Assembly (NCBI GenBank): GCA_015680685.1
Contig: MNCI01002116.1
Location: forward strand, 2,376 to 26,107
DNA from: Gnetum montanum
Taxonomy: Eukaryota > Streptophyta > Gnetopsida > Gnetales > Gnetaceae
DNA length: 23,732 bases
Reading direction: 5' to 3'
Part shown: positions 8,845 through 23,558 of the stretch, one piece after another
How the letters are laid out: the number at the start of each line of letters is the position of its first letter
Numbering within the stretch: position 1 is the first letter of the stretch
The notes under the pieces: model-generated
Database searches by the model: none
What the model was told of the DNA's origin: nothing
What the model saw: the letters and a program-made list of their open reading frames with translations, nothing else
Position numbers and translations under genes: made by a program

Positions 8845-9439
8845 TGATGAAGCATCAATTGGCTGTGTCGATGTAACCATGTCGAGGCAAATGCCTTAAT
8901 GCATCTGTTTGCAAAAAATTCAATTTTTTGTCCACCAATGGTATCATAGTTACGATATCGTATCTATGATGTCGTAGATTCGATATCGTATCTCATGATA
9001 CGTTATCATATAAATGATATCGCAGGATGTGTGCCTGCCTATAAATACAACACTTGGATGCATAATCTGAAAAACTTTCATTCCATCCTTAGCTAGATTC
9101 TTGTAGTTTGTTTTCATAGTTTTAGTAATAAAGTGAATGCCAACAGTGTGGTGTTGAGTAGTTGTACATAATCTTTATTTGAGTAAAGTGTACTTGGGCA
9201 CAATTCATGTCTAAAAATAAAGATCAAGATTACTTTTCATCATTGCAGCATCCACTTAGTTTTACTATTTTACTTAGCATAGTTTTTGCTACTTTTTAGA
9301 TAATCATTTACATTTCCAAATACTTTACTTTACTTGTTCATTAGTAAAGTGAAATGAGTACAATTGGTTTTGAGCATTTAAGTGTAATCATTTGGTAATC
9401 CCAATAGTGTTATTTCTTGGTTCACCTAGTAGCATAACA
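8845..9439 (+). mobile_element. LTR 2 (3' LTR of element 1), diverged GATATC-family LTR
   Basis: The LTR starts TGATGAAG directly after the PPT-like AATTGTGGGGGTA. It has the palindrome array in changed form (8952-9022), TATAAATA (9040-9047), AATAAAGATCAAGATTAC, GCAGCATCCACTTAG and GAGCATTTAAGTGTAATC, all collinear with the solo LTR. The end is inferred at CATAACA (9439) because the solo LTR ends at the matching place and TGG-initial sequences follow (TGGTAATCC, TGGTTACCTGAGCCC), either of which could be a decayed primer binding site. The end could be off by about 20 bp. It also begins another leader (9440-9799), so it may be shared by two elements. Confidence 0.7.
8952..9047 (+). promoter_or_regulatory. 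LTR 2 promoter: palindromes of the TACGATATCGTA type plus TATA box
   Basis: Cores lie at about 8954, 8968, 8982 and 9016, with a weaker GTTATC near 9003. The first unit is a perfect 12-bp palindrome, TACGATATCGTA. Relative to LTR 1 both flanks of the core changed together, which keeps the symmetry. TATAAATA follows at 9040-9047. Confidence 0.55.
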
Positions 9440-9799
9440 CTTGGTAATCCAGTAATGGTTACCTGAGCCCAAGACGTATACAGAAAGCTAGGACCAAATG
9501 CTCATTGCTCTAGGCTAGTTTAGATTTACTTTCTTGTTGTTAGTTAGATTAAAGAATTAATTTTTCCATTATTTTCAAGATTAGTGTAAGGCCATAACAA
9601 CATCAATTATCATATGCCTCACTTTGGACTAAATCATACATGACAAAGCTACCACTAGTCCAAGTAGGAAGACAACATCCTGTGATCAATGCTTAACAAT
9701 CTAGATGCCATAACTAGTCCCATCCACAAAATTCAATAGGATCGTGTGTGAACACTTGTGATTCATATGGTTGAGCATAAGGGTACCTGCCACTCATCA
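9440..9799 (+). mobile_element. Diverged leader following LTR 2
   Basis: The last 200 bp correspond to the leader at 2640-2832: CATACATGACAAA, GGAAGACAAC, AGGATCGTGTG, ATTCATATGGTTGAG and GGGTACCTGCCACTCATCA. The GGTACC loop palindrome (9782-9787) and right hairpin arm CACTCA (9791-9796) are kept, and the left arm is reduced to TGAG. After 9799 no gag follows, so the downstream DNA is either a different internal region or flanking DNA. Confidence 0.6.
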
Positions 9800-9972
9800 C
9801 TAACTTCGATAGTATAATGAATGATATACTTGGATTAGAAAGCTAAGACTAACTATGTACAAAGGTTAAGCATTTAATCTTAAGGATCAAAATGACCTAT
9901 GAGGTTAAATTTATAAGTCTCAATGATTAAACTGGTAGGTATTATTAGTTAGTCTAAGTTATGGCTTCTTAA

Positions 9973-10300
9973 GGCTCAGTTTAAGATATCATCACATTTT
10001 CAGGTATCCAAATGACAAATCTAACCTTACTATTGAGTTAAAAATCTTTAAAAATATTATAAATGACTATTCATGTGTTAGAAATGGACATCATATGCCG
10101 ATGTTATGCTAAAAAGTGTCTCTAAGGATCTTAAGGGGCTCAGTTTAAGATATCATCACATTTTCAGGTATCCAAATGACAAATCTAATCATACTATTGA
10201 GTTTAAAAAGTTGAAAAATGTTAGAAATGATTATTCATATGTTAGAAATGGACATCATATGCCCATGTTATGCTAAAAAGAGTCTCAAAGGGTCTTGAGG
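9973..10300. repeat. 164-bp tandem duplication
   Basis: Two units begin with GGCTCAGTTTAAGATATC, at 9973 and 10137. Both run through CAGGTATCCAAATGACAAAT, a stretch with TTCATNTGTTAGAAATGG, and ATGTTATGCTAAAAAG. They differ at scattered bases and small indels, so the duplication is not recent. No coding potential is seen. The stretch 9800-9972 holds nothing I recognise. Confidence 0.85.
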
Positions 10301-10461
10301 TACCATGTTAGATAAGGTGTGAAAACTAATTCTTGAAACTCCATAGGGTTGATCTAACTTCACCATTGTGTCTAAGGGATTGAAATCTATAGAAAATGAC
10401 TCTTTATTCATCAGAAAAGGCTTCCAAAATCAAAAGTTACAGCTTTTGGATTTAAAAACTT

Positions 10462-10548
10462 TGGGCACATAAAACTAGACTTCCCAAGAGGTCACCCATC
10501 CTAGTACTACTTCAAAACAAGCATGCTTAACAATGGAATTCTTATTTC
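10462..10548 (-). repeat. 5S rRNA-derived fragment
   Basis: On the minus strand this matches the second half of plant 5S rRNA. TTAAGCATGCTTG corresponds to the box A region. AGTAGTACTAGGATGGGTGA followed by CCTC.TGGGAAGTC corresponds to the intermediate element, box C and downstream nucleotides, with the box C part essentially unchanged. The 5' third of the 5S gene and its 3' end are not recognisable and there is no tandem array, so this is not a working 5S gene. 5S-derived sequence occurs in Cassandra-type terminal-repeat elements and 5S-derived SINEs. No LTR ends or pair of direct repeats were found to choose between them. The stretch 10549-10635 has only a T-run. Confidence 0.75.
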
Positions 10549-10635
10549 AACTCCTAAATATTTTTCATGTTCAATATTTGAGCTTTAATTTTGAGCTTGA
10601 AAGAAATGTTTTTTTTTTTAATTTCTCCATCAACT

Positions 10636-11095
10636 TGTAGGTGGAGGCAATGGTGGCGCAGTGGTGACGATGGCAACAAGGGAGGCAGCGACAAATATGT
10701 GGTGAAAAGAGGGCAAATGGTGGCATGACCAATGAGATGGTGTAATGATGGTATGATCGATGAGATGGTGTAGGAACCGACATGGTGTAGGGATGGATGA
10801 GATGGTGGCTGTGTAGGAGGATAGCAGTTGCATGGGAGGATGGCAATAGTGGCCCTCTCCTATCCTCAATGGTCTTCTTACAAGGTCTACATTGCCCAGC
10901 TAGGCTTGTACTACCCTTCCAAGGGCTTGCATAGCTCAAACAATCCTGAGCAATGGCCCACCAAAGGTTTGTGGGATGGTGGTGAAATCGTGGCATAGCG
11001 ATGGTGATAGAGGACGTGATGAATTACGACACTAATGGTGGCTAGGGAGGTGATGAATCACAACATTGGTGGTGGTAGGGGAGGTGACGAATCCC
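10636..11095. repeat. Degenerate GGTG/GATGG-rich repeat region
   Basis: Irregular repetition of GATGGTG, GGTGGC and GAGGTGATGAATCACAAC-like units occurs (the last at about 11007-11030, 11049-11067 and 11082-11095). It differs in base composition from the AT-rich surroundings. It creates long open frames on the minus strand that encode His/Ser/Pro-rich low-complexity peptides, which I regard as by-products of the repeat. Confidence 0.55.
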
Positions 11096-12067
11096 GTATC
11101 CCAAAAATTTTTGAAGGAATAAAAATTTAATTAAATTTTTATTTTTCTAAGGTTAAAAATTATTAAATTTTAATTATGCCACAGATACTAAGAAGTGCAA
11201 TATCTCCCAAATCGTAAGTTCAATCAAGACGAAATTTGTACCATTGTAATCATCTCAGCAAGTACTATGCATTGGGCATGGTTTGAGGGTCTAAAAACTA
11301 AGTTTAATTTTCAAGAATTGAGGGGACCAAAATAGCCTATTTTGGCAAATTGAGATTACCATGCTAATGTATAGGCAACATGAGGACTTCTAAGATGACT
11401 TGGATAATTATAAATGATATATAAACCTTTAAATACAATAACATAATACTTTTAGCCTATGATTTGGCAAGTGTGATATAGGCATGTTCTCTTGGATCAA
11501 GGCACTGAGGAGAGGTTTAACCAGGTAAAATATTACAATATTACCCACCAAGTATTGGTTCTCTATGGGTCTCCTGATAGTAATCGTTGTTGGTTAGGTA
11601 GGAATGAGACAATCATATGACTTGGTTGAATTCCTTAAGTTTGTCAATACATGACCCTATCATCCATATTAGTACATATTTAGTCTAGTTAAGTATCTAC
11701 TTCAACATCAAAAACAATTGATAATCATACATTGGGTATTGGAACCCAACACATTTTTAAGAATTCTCTTAACAAAGGTACTAATATGGAAAACCTACTT
11801 AACAAACAATATTAGCACATAACCAAACCATCTAATATGGTTTTTCTTAATCTTCCCATCTAGGGATGCTATAGCCAAAATTCTCCTAATAGGAAAGTTG
11901 TTTCAATATATTATGTCACTAGCATACACATGTAATATAAAGGATCATAGCTCTAAGAGCAATTCTGTAAAACTTACCCTTTAATCTAGAACATTATTAC
12001 CTTCCCACCATTTCTTCTATCCTAAATCATTACTTACTTTTCCACAAAGTATATATAACTCAGCATT
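11096..12067. other. No gene recognised (about 970 bp, AT-rich)
   Basis: No open frame with recognisable protein similarity, RNA gene or clear repeat boundary is seen. The stretch includes an AT-rich imperfect inverted segment at about 11115-11175 (AATTTAATTAAATTT and relatives). Confidence 0.5.
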
Positions 12068-12135
12068 GCATACTAAAATTGAACCCATGACTTAGAGCTT
12101 TGAAATCAAGAGTCTTACCACTAGGCTAAGACCTC
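12068..12135 (-). mobile_element. tRNA-like head of a SINE (or tRNA pseudogene)
   Basis: On the minus strand, GAGGTCTTAGCCTAGTGGTA contains a good pol III A box (TAGCCTAGTGG, 12128-12118). GGGTTCAATTTT (12086-12075) is a recognisable B box about 32 bp further on. The spacing is that of a tRNA, but the anticodon stem does not pair well and no complete cloverleaf forms, so this is not a working tRNA. It is most likely the head of a tRNA-derived SINE whose body would extend to lower coordinates. The SINE tail and target duplication were not identified. Confidence 0.5.
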
Positions 12136-12660
12136 ATCATTCTTCTAGTAGTAATACCTCAATATTGGCTTTAATAATGGAAAGGTTGTGTAATAAGGGG
12201 GCAAATGCAAGATAAAAATATGTATAAAAAGTAGCACATAGTTCAAGAATTCAAAGCTATCAACTCAATAAGTATTATGGATTCTATTAGTAAAACACCA
12301 TCCTTTCCATACAACTATTTCTAAACATATCATTATTGATTGATACCATTTCTATAGAAATATATATATATTGTGGTCTTAAAAAATGATTTGGAGAAAT
12401 ATATGTTATGTGGTCTTAAAAAATGAGGAGAAAATTGGAGGACCTAGCAAAATTGTGAAGATCAATGAAAATAGATTTGGGAAACATAAGTATCATAGTG
12501 AAAATAAATGAATGGTAGATATATATTCAAAAGCATTGAACAATCTTTTTAAAAAATTATTCTTAAAGTTGTGCCAAAAAATATTAGTAAAATTTAATCT
12601 ACAAGTGGATTGAGATAAATAGTGAGATTCACACTAATATGTGGATAGTGATATGTAGAA
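12136..12660. other. No gene recognised (AT-rich)
   Basis: Contains a short repeated phrase, TGTGGTCTTAAAAAATGA, at about 12372 and 12410. This may be the decayed 5' part of the LINE that follows, but I cannot show homology. Confidence 0.4.
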
Positions 12661-15180
12661 AGCATATAATTCAAAATCCTTGCTACACAAGCTTTGTTCC
12701 TAGGAAATACATTTTAAATAATGTGGTCGTTGCCTAGGAAGGTCTTCAGTGGGCCAAGGACAACAATCAAGATATCCTCTTGATGAAGCTAGATTATGCA
12801 AAAGCCTATGACAATATTAAGTGGAACTTTATTATCTAGACCATGACAAAACTGGGTTTTGGTCTTAAGTTTCTTCATATGGTAAAATTTTTATTCTTAG
12901 ATGTTACTGCAAGAATAGCCACTACCTTTGGTATCACTTTTACCTTCTCTATTCATAGGTCAGTGAGGTAAGGCTATCCTCTTGTCCCTTACCTCTTCAT
13001 CATCACCACTAACTTCCTCTGTCATCAATTAAACTTTGATATTCAAAATAAGGTCCTCTTCGGGGTTCGTCTCTCTTCACCTCAATATCAGCTTCTTAAT
13101 ATGCATTTCGCTGATGACTCCTTTTTCCTCATTCAAAACACTGCTGCTAATGTGTAACCACTATTATCTCGAGTGGAGCAATATTGCTCTCTCTTCAACT
13201 CTACTATTAATTGGATTAAATCTTCTGTTTATAGTTTCAACAATAATTACAATCATTTGCTAAACTATAATTGGAAGCTTATTTAGGACCAAGATGTCAT
13301 TAAGATTTTGGGTATTCCCTTTCATTTTAGAGGTCCTACTTCAATCCTCTAGGAGCAAGTAATTTCTAAAAATTCAAAGGAAAATCAAAAAATGGAAAAC
13401 TAAACCCCTCACCCTTGCAAGTAGGTACCTTGTCTATAAATCTATTTGTGCTTCTACTCATGTGTATTATTCCTCATGCTAGGCTCCCTCCCATGCTGCC
13501 TATCAGAAACTAGAGCAATTATTTTGGGACTTCATGTGGTTGTCTAAAGACTCCTAAAAAGGTTTCCATCATGTTGCTTGGAATACTATTACTCTTCCTA
13601 AGAATAGGGGTGGTTTAGGCCTTTTGAATTCTTTCAAACAAGGGCTCACGTTAGTCGCTAAGTGGTTGGTTCAGCATATGGATGTCCCTAACATTATTGG
13701 GAGTCTTCTCCAATTAAGGCTTCAACAAACGTTTCTCAAAAATAAGCCCTTTTGGAAAGGTATCCATCCCGTTAATTGGATCCTCTCTCCTCATACTATC
13801 ACCATTCTCAGCTCCCATGTCTTCAAAAGTATTTAGAGGGCTTGGTAGACTTTACACCATCATATAAATTGGACTAATGTTAAGATCAATCCCACTCTTA
13901 TTTTTAAGCTTTGCCCTTGGTGATTACCCCTGTCACCTACTCCTCTTGCCACTACGAATGCAAGGGTAGCCACTACTTAGTATAAGAAGGAAGTTATTTC
14001 CCTTAGTTGTCTTCATCTCGCAGAACAATGGATTTCTTGGGAAGTGTTTAAAAATTTGTATGGGGCCTCCANAATCAATGGATTTCTTGGGAAGTGTTTA
14101 AAAATTTGTATGGGGCCTCCAAAACAATGCACCATTACTTAGATTGAGTTTATGATTTCATTCATCAATATGTGTAATTGGACATTTCAGTTCAAAGTAT
14201 TTTTCATGGCATCCAGTGGACCAATGGTTTGAAACTCCTACCTTATAAATTGCATGTTTCCTTTCAACTATTGCATGATTCCTCAATGGTCATTCAATGT
14301 TGTAATAGATGTTGGCACAAACAAGAGTTTGAACAATTCTAAATCTTCCTCTTCAACCGAATTTGGAACCTTCCAACTCTTCCTAAAATTCAACAGTTTC
14401 TTTAGTGTCTTCTCCATCAAGGTTTACCCATCAACAAACAACTTGAATATCTTGGGATTCACACTCCTAAGTGCCCTCTATGGTGGAATTGAGGGTTTTG
14501 TCCATGTTTTTTGGCATTGCCCCTTTGCTTAGCATACATGAGGATGGGCTTCTAAAGTTATCCCTCCATACAACCTTTCTCAAGATGACATTATGTTTAG
14601 CTTTTTGTCTACCACTTCCATGAACTTCAAATTTCTTTGAAAGGTTATTAGGCCCATTGTTCTATATTATATATGGAAGCGTAGATGTACTATTCTTTTT
14701 ACAAGAACTGATTATTTAAATATCTATCATCTAATTATTATGGAGAAATTGCAGATCCTTCACCTTGTTCACTTCCAAATCATATCTCATGCTTCAAAGC
14801 TCAAGTTGGATACTAATTAGTTGATTCATCTATTGCAACCTTGGAGCAGATATGTGAGTCCCATCAATATTCTTGAACATGACTTGCTTCATGAGAGTGT
14901 CTCTTCATATTCTGCTTTGTCCAATTTTCAATTACTCTTATCTACTCTCATTTTCAGTTGATCCTTGGTGGATGGCAAATCTCCAAATTGTATTCGTCCA
15001 CTTTGGAATTGGTTGTTTGTAATGATGTTTCCCTACATAACATCCCTAGTTCATTAAGTTCCCTTTTCCTTCTATATTTAGTTTAAATGTCTTGATGTTG
15101 AATATGTATTTAATGCTTTTTTTATATTAATAAAACTTGCTTTTTGGGGTCCAACACCACCCCTCACCCACCCAAAAAAA
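12661..15180 (+). mobile_element. 5'-truncated, decayed LINE (ORF2 reverse transcriptase to 3' end)
   Basis: Non-LTR retrotransposon remnant. With stops and shifts ignored, the order is: SFVPRKYILNNVVVA (about 12690-12735, the conserved region before the palm); palm motif LMKLDYAKAYDNIKW (about 12780-12826); GYPLVPYLF for the usual RQGCPLSPYLF (about 12970-13000); the catalytic box as FADDSFFLI (about 13107-13133, FADD for YADD). Later, LPTLPKIQQFL and LLHQGLPINKQLEYLGI, then CPL and HVFWHCPFA (about 14360-14530), correspond to a C-terminal zf-RVT domain. The 3' part is T-rich, has TAATAAAA at about 15129 and ends in a short A-run (15174-15180). Many in-frame stops show it is dead. The 5' end is not defined. 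Confidence 0.75.
14026..14121. repeat. 50-bp perfect duplication flanking an N in the LINE
   Basis: A 46-bp sequence starting CAATGGATTTCTTGGG (14026-14071) is repeated exactly at 14076-14121, with the N at 14072 between. A perfect repeat inside an otherwise decayed element, joined at an N, points to an assembly join. Confidence 0.75.
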
Positions 15181-15207
15181 TACCTACTATAGTTGGATTA
15201 TACACAC

Positions 15208-15392
15208 AAAATTGTAAATCACTCTAAGCACTCTTTAATAATTCAATAACAAAAATTCATACAAACACAATAGAAAGTACATAAGTCGTCAAAGTCTTTC
15301 TTTCAAATTGTAAATCACTCTAAGCACTTTAAGGATTCAAACACAAATGTTCATGCATCAAAAAGTACATAGTCATCAAAGCATTTCTACCA
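15208..15392. repeat. 97-bp diverged tandem duplication
   Basis: Two units start AAATTGTAAATCACTCTAAG at 15208 and 15305. Both continue through TTCATNCA, AAAGTACATA and GTCATCAAAG-like sequence. It directly follows the LINE 3' end. Confidence 0.8.
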
Positions 15393-16670
15393 AAGTGCAG
15401 CACCAACCCAAAATTGTGTGAATCTTAGCTTCATAAATTTATTCAAAGTTACACTGATGGAAAAGAAACTGCATTTTAATTCAGCACATTAACCCTAATG
15501 CTATGAAGAAAGATCGAATTGCATTAAAACTTACCATATAAAGAAAAGCTGATTTGATTTATTGATATTTTGATTAGACGAATTTTTTACTTACACGCAC
15601 AAATATTATCTTTCCTTGCAATTGTTACTTCTACTTGCGACAACAATTCTTTAATTCCTATTGCGCACACAACCATTCCAGCACGGTAAAAACATCAGTT
15701 CTGTTGTTACAATTTTACGTTAATTCTTTGTGTTGCAGAAACAACCATCCCTTGTAGACGGTATAAAAATAACTTATGTATAAAAAAATAGATGTAGGCT
15801 CTCTTACTTCCTCAGATAGCTTGAGTAAGTGACTTATTGTTACACATCTGATCCAGTGTACGCTATATATTGCTTCTATAAATCTCCCCATTAATGTTCA
15901 ACTTTCCCGTAACACTTGCCACCGCCTTATTGTTGAACATTCCCTTAACACTAAATTTTTTGACGAATCACGACGTGATGGTTGCCCGCAACGCACTATA
16001 ATTGGCTAAAATTTGCAATATCTCAGACAGCAATTGTTGTCTCATCCGTAAACACTATACATAAAAATTTGTCCCCGTCTATAATGTTTTAAATACGATA
16101 AAATTTGTGGGATCAGAAAAACTACCAGAAAAGACATCGGTAACACTTGCACCCTCTCCTCGACCATTGACACATTAAATGATAGTTTTGCTAGTCGGAA
16201 AAACAATTATCATTTACACCTACGAAAAAACTTAATCAAATCCATTTTTTTATCAAAACTTACCAATGAATAGGCGTATTCATTGACACAATCGATATCT
16301 TTTTATAAGAAATGCCATTTACCTTGGAAAGGGAATATCTATACTCAAACAAAAGCAAAAACATTCTCCAAATTCAAGCTACTCTGGATTCATAGACATG
16401 GCCACTATGCTAGATTGGGTCATCACGCCATGAGACAGTGCAGTCGTAGCTTCGAAATATAATTCAAATGCTAATGCTAATATTAAGTAACACTGTTTAC
16501 CGATTTCCCATTGAAGCTCAATACCTGAGAGCGGATGACATAAGTAAAATTCTTTGGCACAAAGTCACAATTCCTGCTGTCCCACAAAAAGAAAGAAATC
16601 AAAACACCATGACACCAACAATTCAAGCGCACATCAAGTGGCGTGGAGAAACTGTCAATTAACAGTACAA
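15393..16670. other. Intergenic, no gene recognised
   Basis: About 1.3 kb between the duplication and the helicase 3' UTR. No coding sequence or RNA gene is recognised. GTAACACTTGCCACC (about 15911) and GGTAACACTTGCACCC (about 16140) are short similar phrases without further context. Confidence 0.5.
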
Positions 16671-16688
16671 AAATGTACCACTACACAA

Positions 16689-16694
16689 TTTATT
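16689..16694 (-). terminator. Poly(A) signal AATAAA of the helicase gene
   Basis: AATAAA on the minus strand lies about 120 nt after the TAG stop (16815-16813). Cleavage is expected 10-30 nt further, near 16660-16680. This would give a short 3' UTR. Confidence 0.5.
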
Positions 16695-16812
16695 CTTCCT
16701 CGACGGTAACATAGCAAGATTTGGAAGAAGCGAATTCAAATCTCTGAACGTGGCTAATTTACATGGTAATTTTCATTTTCAGCATCATCTAACAAGGGCC
16801 GTACGATCATGT

Positions 16813-20641
<3,829 letters not shown>

Positions 20642-20935
20642 CGTAAATATTTTGCAGACAAAAATCCAAAAGCTGTAACAAAAGCAAAATTGAAACAGTG
20701 ATGGTGGATGTTGGGCCAAAGAAAAAAATTCTCTCCCCTGTTGTTTCTGGAAAGAACTTCCTGGCTCTCCCGCTACTCGCTGGATCTTTCAATGGGAATA
20801 AACGAAACCGAACCCTTCTAAAAGCAAATTGGAAGCATTTCATACACCTCAGTTGCCTGTTCGTTCGTGGACGCCTCCTCAAATTTATTGACCGCCGTTT
20901 CTTTCGCCAGCGCAGCGGTTGAAAATGCTGGTTTT
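20642..20935 (-). promoter_or_regulatory. Helicase 5' UTR / proximal promoter region
   Basis: Less AT-rich than the surrounding sequence and free of recognisable repeats. TTTTGTTACAG before CTTTTGG (about 20671) looks like a splice acceptor and could mark an intron in the 5' UTR. No convincing TATA box is found; GATAAAA at about 20930 is weak. The transcription start is not determined. Confidence 0.4.
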
Positions 20936-21034
20936 ATCTTTGTGTTTAAAACATACAAATTTTTTTTGCAGAGTTGTCAATTTTTTTTTGTGGTGGGTAA
21001 ACTTTTTAGTGGTCGCAAGCGGTTTTCATTGCCG

Positions 21035-21120
21035 TGTTAGGGTAAGTGGCTAGGACACTTCATCTCTTGGTTGAGAGTGGCTCAAAGTGTGTAGGTATGG
21101 GGTATGAATGTTGGAACCTA
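21035..21120 (+). mobile_element. Possible tRNA-derived SINE head
   Basis: GTAAGTGGCTAGGACACTT resembles a pol III A box, and GGTATGAATGTT about 50 bp later a weak B box. The sequence between, with CTCTTGGTTGAGAG, has the look of tRNA-derived plant SINEs. The B box is poor and no tail was found. Confidence 0.3.
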
Positions 21121-21900
21121 AAAAAATAAATAATAATATTTTTAAAAAAATCATAGTACATCATTGTTGATGTCAACACTCCCTTGCTCTCATGGGGCCA
21201 TGATTATCAACGTCTCTATCTCTCTCTTAATAACCACAATAAAAATCATGCAAGTAATGGGCATTTAAACTATTGGGTGGTGGTCATTAATAATGGTGAT
21301 TATGGTCATTAGTGGCAAATGTTTCGGAAGTTACAATGGTTACGATTACGGACAAAAGTGGGCACTTAATTGGAGAACGTGGGCATTATTACACAAGAAA
21401 TGTAGACATCATTATGGATGGTCGCAGTGGCTATAAAACCAGAAAGGGGAAAGGGCTCTTGGAAGGAATCGAAAGAGGCTCTTTCTATTAGTCCTAAAGG
21501 CTCTGGCTATCAGTCTTGGAGGGACAACTTCCTCTTTTCTTTTCTTTTTTTTACAGGTTTCTAGCGGGTCTTCTCAAAGACAACAGAAGGGTTCTTTCTC
21601 TCTTCTTTCTATCTGCAACAACGCAAGCAGCGTAGCCCATGCACAGAACATGGGATGTGCAGTTTCTTTTGGGCCGACAACTTGTCTTGGTGGTGCAAAC
21701 CTGGGTGGACAATCTTCCTCTCTATGACGATGCACAAAAGGTGGCAGACGGTGGTAGGCTTTGAGAATCGCAGTTGCTACCCTATGTGGACTGCGATGGG
21801 CAGTCTCTCTTTCTCTTTTTTTCTCTCTCTCCCTCTCTTGCGATGATCGTAGTCTTTCTGTCCAATAGGAGATACCATTGGCAGTCACAGACTAGCAACG
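21111..21900 (+). other. LTR-like or promoter-like segment with TATA box, unresolved
   Basis: Begins TGTTGGAACC, a common start of plant Copia-type LTRs. It has a good TATA box, GGCTATAAAACC, at about 21430, followed by a purine-rich then CT-rich stretch (CT-rich at about 21800-21840). No matching CCAACA end, target duplication or second copy was found. Short open frames here encode low-complexity peptides and are not credible genes. Confidence 0.25.
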
Positions 21901-23555
21901 TCAGCGGGACGAGGGAAAATTCAGTTTTTTTAATTACTTATTGTATTGAAGACAATTATTTAATTTAAATTTCAAATTTCTTTCTAATTTATTATTTGCA
22001 AAAAGCCATGTAGCCCTCTCCAACTGAAACTATTCTCGGATTTCCATACCCATACAGGAGGCGCCCTAGGCAATAGTCTCCTAAAACAAGTTTCTTTCCT
22101 GGTGTTGGTGTGACCAAAATTTATGCATCAACAATCACATTATCAAAGAGAGAGTCTAAACAAAAAGCCTAATGGTTTTGGGATGTTTTTTCAAGTTTTT
22201 ATCCAGTAAAAAACCTTTTTTCTAGGGTAGGAAAAAGATCAAGTTTTCACTTTTTATTAAAGGGCTTCTTATAAAGAGAAAGAGAAAACTCTTTTTAAAG
22301 AAAAAAAATGCATCAAACAAAGATAAGAACAAATAGCAACAAAAGCTGAAAGCTTCCTATCCTTAAGCCTTCAAAACAAAAATAAATAAATATTGTAGAA
22401 AACAAATTAATTGTTTAGCTTTCAGCAAGAGCTTTTATACTTGAAGTTGTAGCTAAAAAGTGACATCTTTGAAAATTTAGTAATTGACACTGAAACACTC
22501 CAAAGAAAATTTACATTTTGCATAAAGAGCCTCAATACCAAGAATTTGCATTGTAATTTGATGGGAATTTAAAGACAGAAACAATTATCTATTTTCACAT
22601 AAAAAAATCCTACCCTATGGCCCTATTCTTGCAAAATGTCAAACAAACTTTCAATGCATAAGATGGAATTTGCACTGTATATGTTGAAAATTTTATTTAT
22701 GCTAGCATATGAAGGCCCAAAATGTAAATAAGTTGCCAAAATTGGGAGCAATTTTGGCCATAAAAATATTGCAAATTTACCACAAAATTTGGAAGGAAAA
22801 GCTCCATACTTTGGTGGTCACATGCTGCAATTTTGGGTGGTGGAAAATACCAACTATGTTAGTATTTTAAGCCTTAAAAAAAACGTTGTTGTATCATATG
22901 CTATATATTTTGGCCACCAAAAGCTTCCAAAAAAGTTGTAAAATTTGTCAAAAAGTTGGTAGAGATTATGGTAGAATCAACCAGCAATCATGGCAAAATC
23001 AACCAGCAAGAAATCAAGATGTTCATAGCCTATTTAAGCCTAGGTTTGCATCTTCTTAAGGACTTTTGGATCATTTTGCTTTCAATTGAACTAGAGACTT
23101 TTAGAGCAGAGCAAAAATATAAAGTCTATAGCCATTTTCAACCAATGCAAAACATCAAAGTAAAGAGAACTAGCAACAGGAAAAGTTAAAGAGCAGATTG
23201 TTTGGCATATACGAAGTGTAGATCCAACTGTTGCAAAACACACCCTACCATTTGCATCAAAACTCCAAAGCCATTATTTGTGCTCTTGGGCTTTTCAAGC
23301 CCATAACTTGGATTCTATAAACCTTGGTTTCCATAAGTCTTTGTTACATTTACTATAGAGTTTGCATTTTTCTTTGCTTGCCACATTCATTTTTACATCT
23401 CTTTATTATCGAACTGGGTGCTTAAACTACCCTCTCATTTACATCCTTTAATACTATGTAACAAATGTTCTAAGTCCTCAAGCAATTGACCAGACCATTT
23501 GAGGTGTTTTAGATCCTTTTCCAAGGCATGTTGGATCCAAAGTTAAACTGTTTCA
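21901..23555. other. No gene recognised (AT-rich, about 1.65 kb)
   Basis: No protein similarity or RNA gene is seen. CCTATTTAAGCC (about 23029) is TATA-like. Short repeated phrases occur: TTGGCCA near 22753 and 22910, and AATCAACCAGCAA at 22976 and 22995. Part of it may be the internal or flanking DNA of the reverse element at the right edge. Confidence 0.45.
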
Positions 23556-23558
23556 TAT

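Noticed and set aside
10462-10548. Functional 5S rRNA gene
   Set aside because: Only the second half is recognisable, the start and the T-run terminator are missing, and there is no tandem array.
10571-10996. 141-codon open frame on the minus strand
   Set aside because: It lies in the GGTG-rich degenerate repeat. The product is His/Ser/Pro-rich low complexity with no domain, and the repeat itself keeps the frame open.
12068-12135. Functional tRNA gene
   Set aside because: A and B boxes are present, but the anticodon stem and acceptor stem do not pair properly and the B box has changed bases.
21574-21888. 104-codon open frame on the minus strand
   Set aside because: It contains an Arg/Glu low-complexity run from the CT-rich tract and no recognisable domain or splice context.
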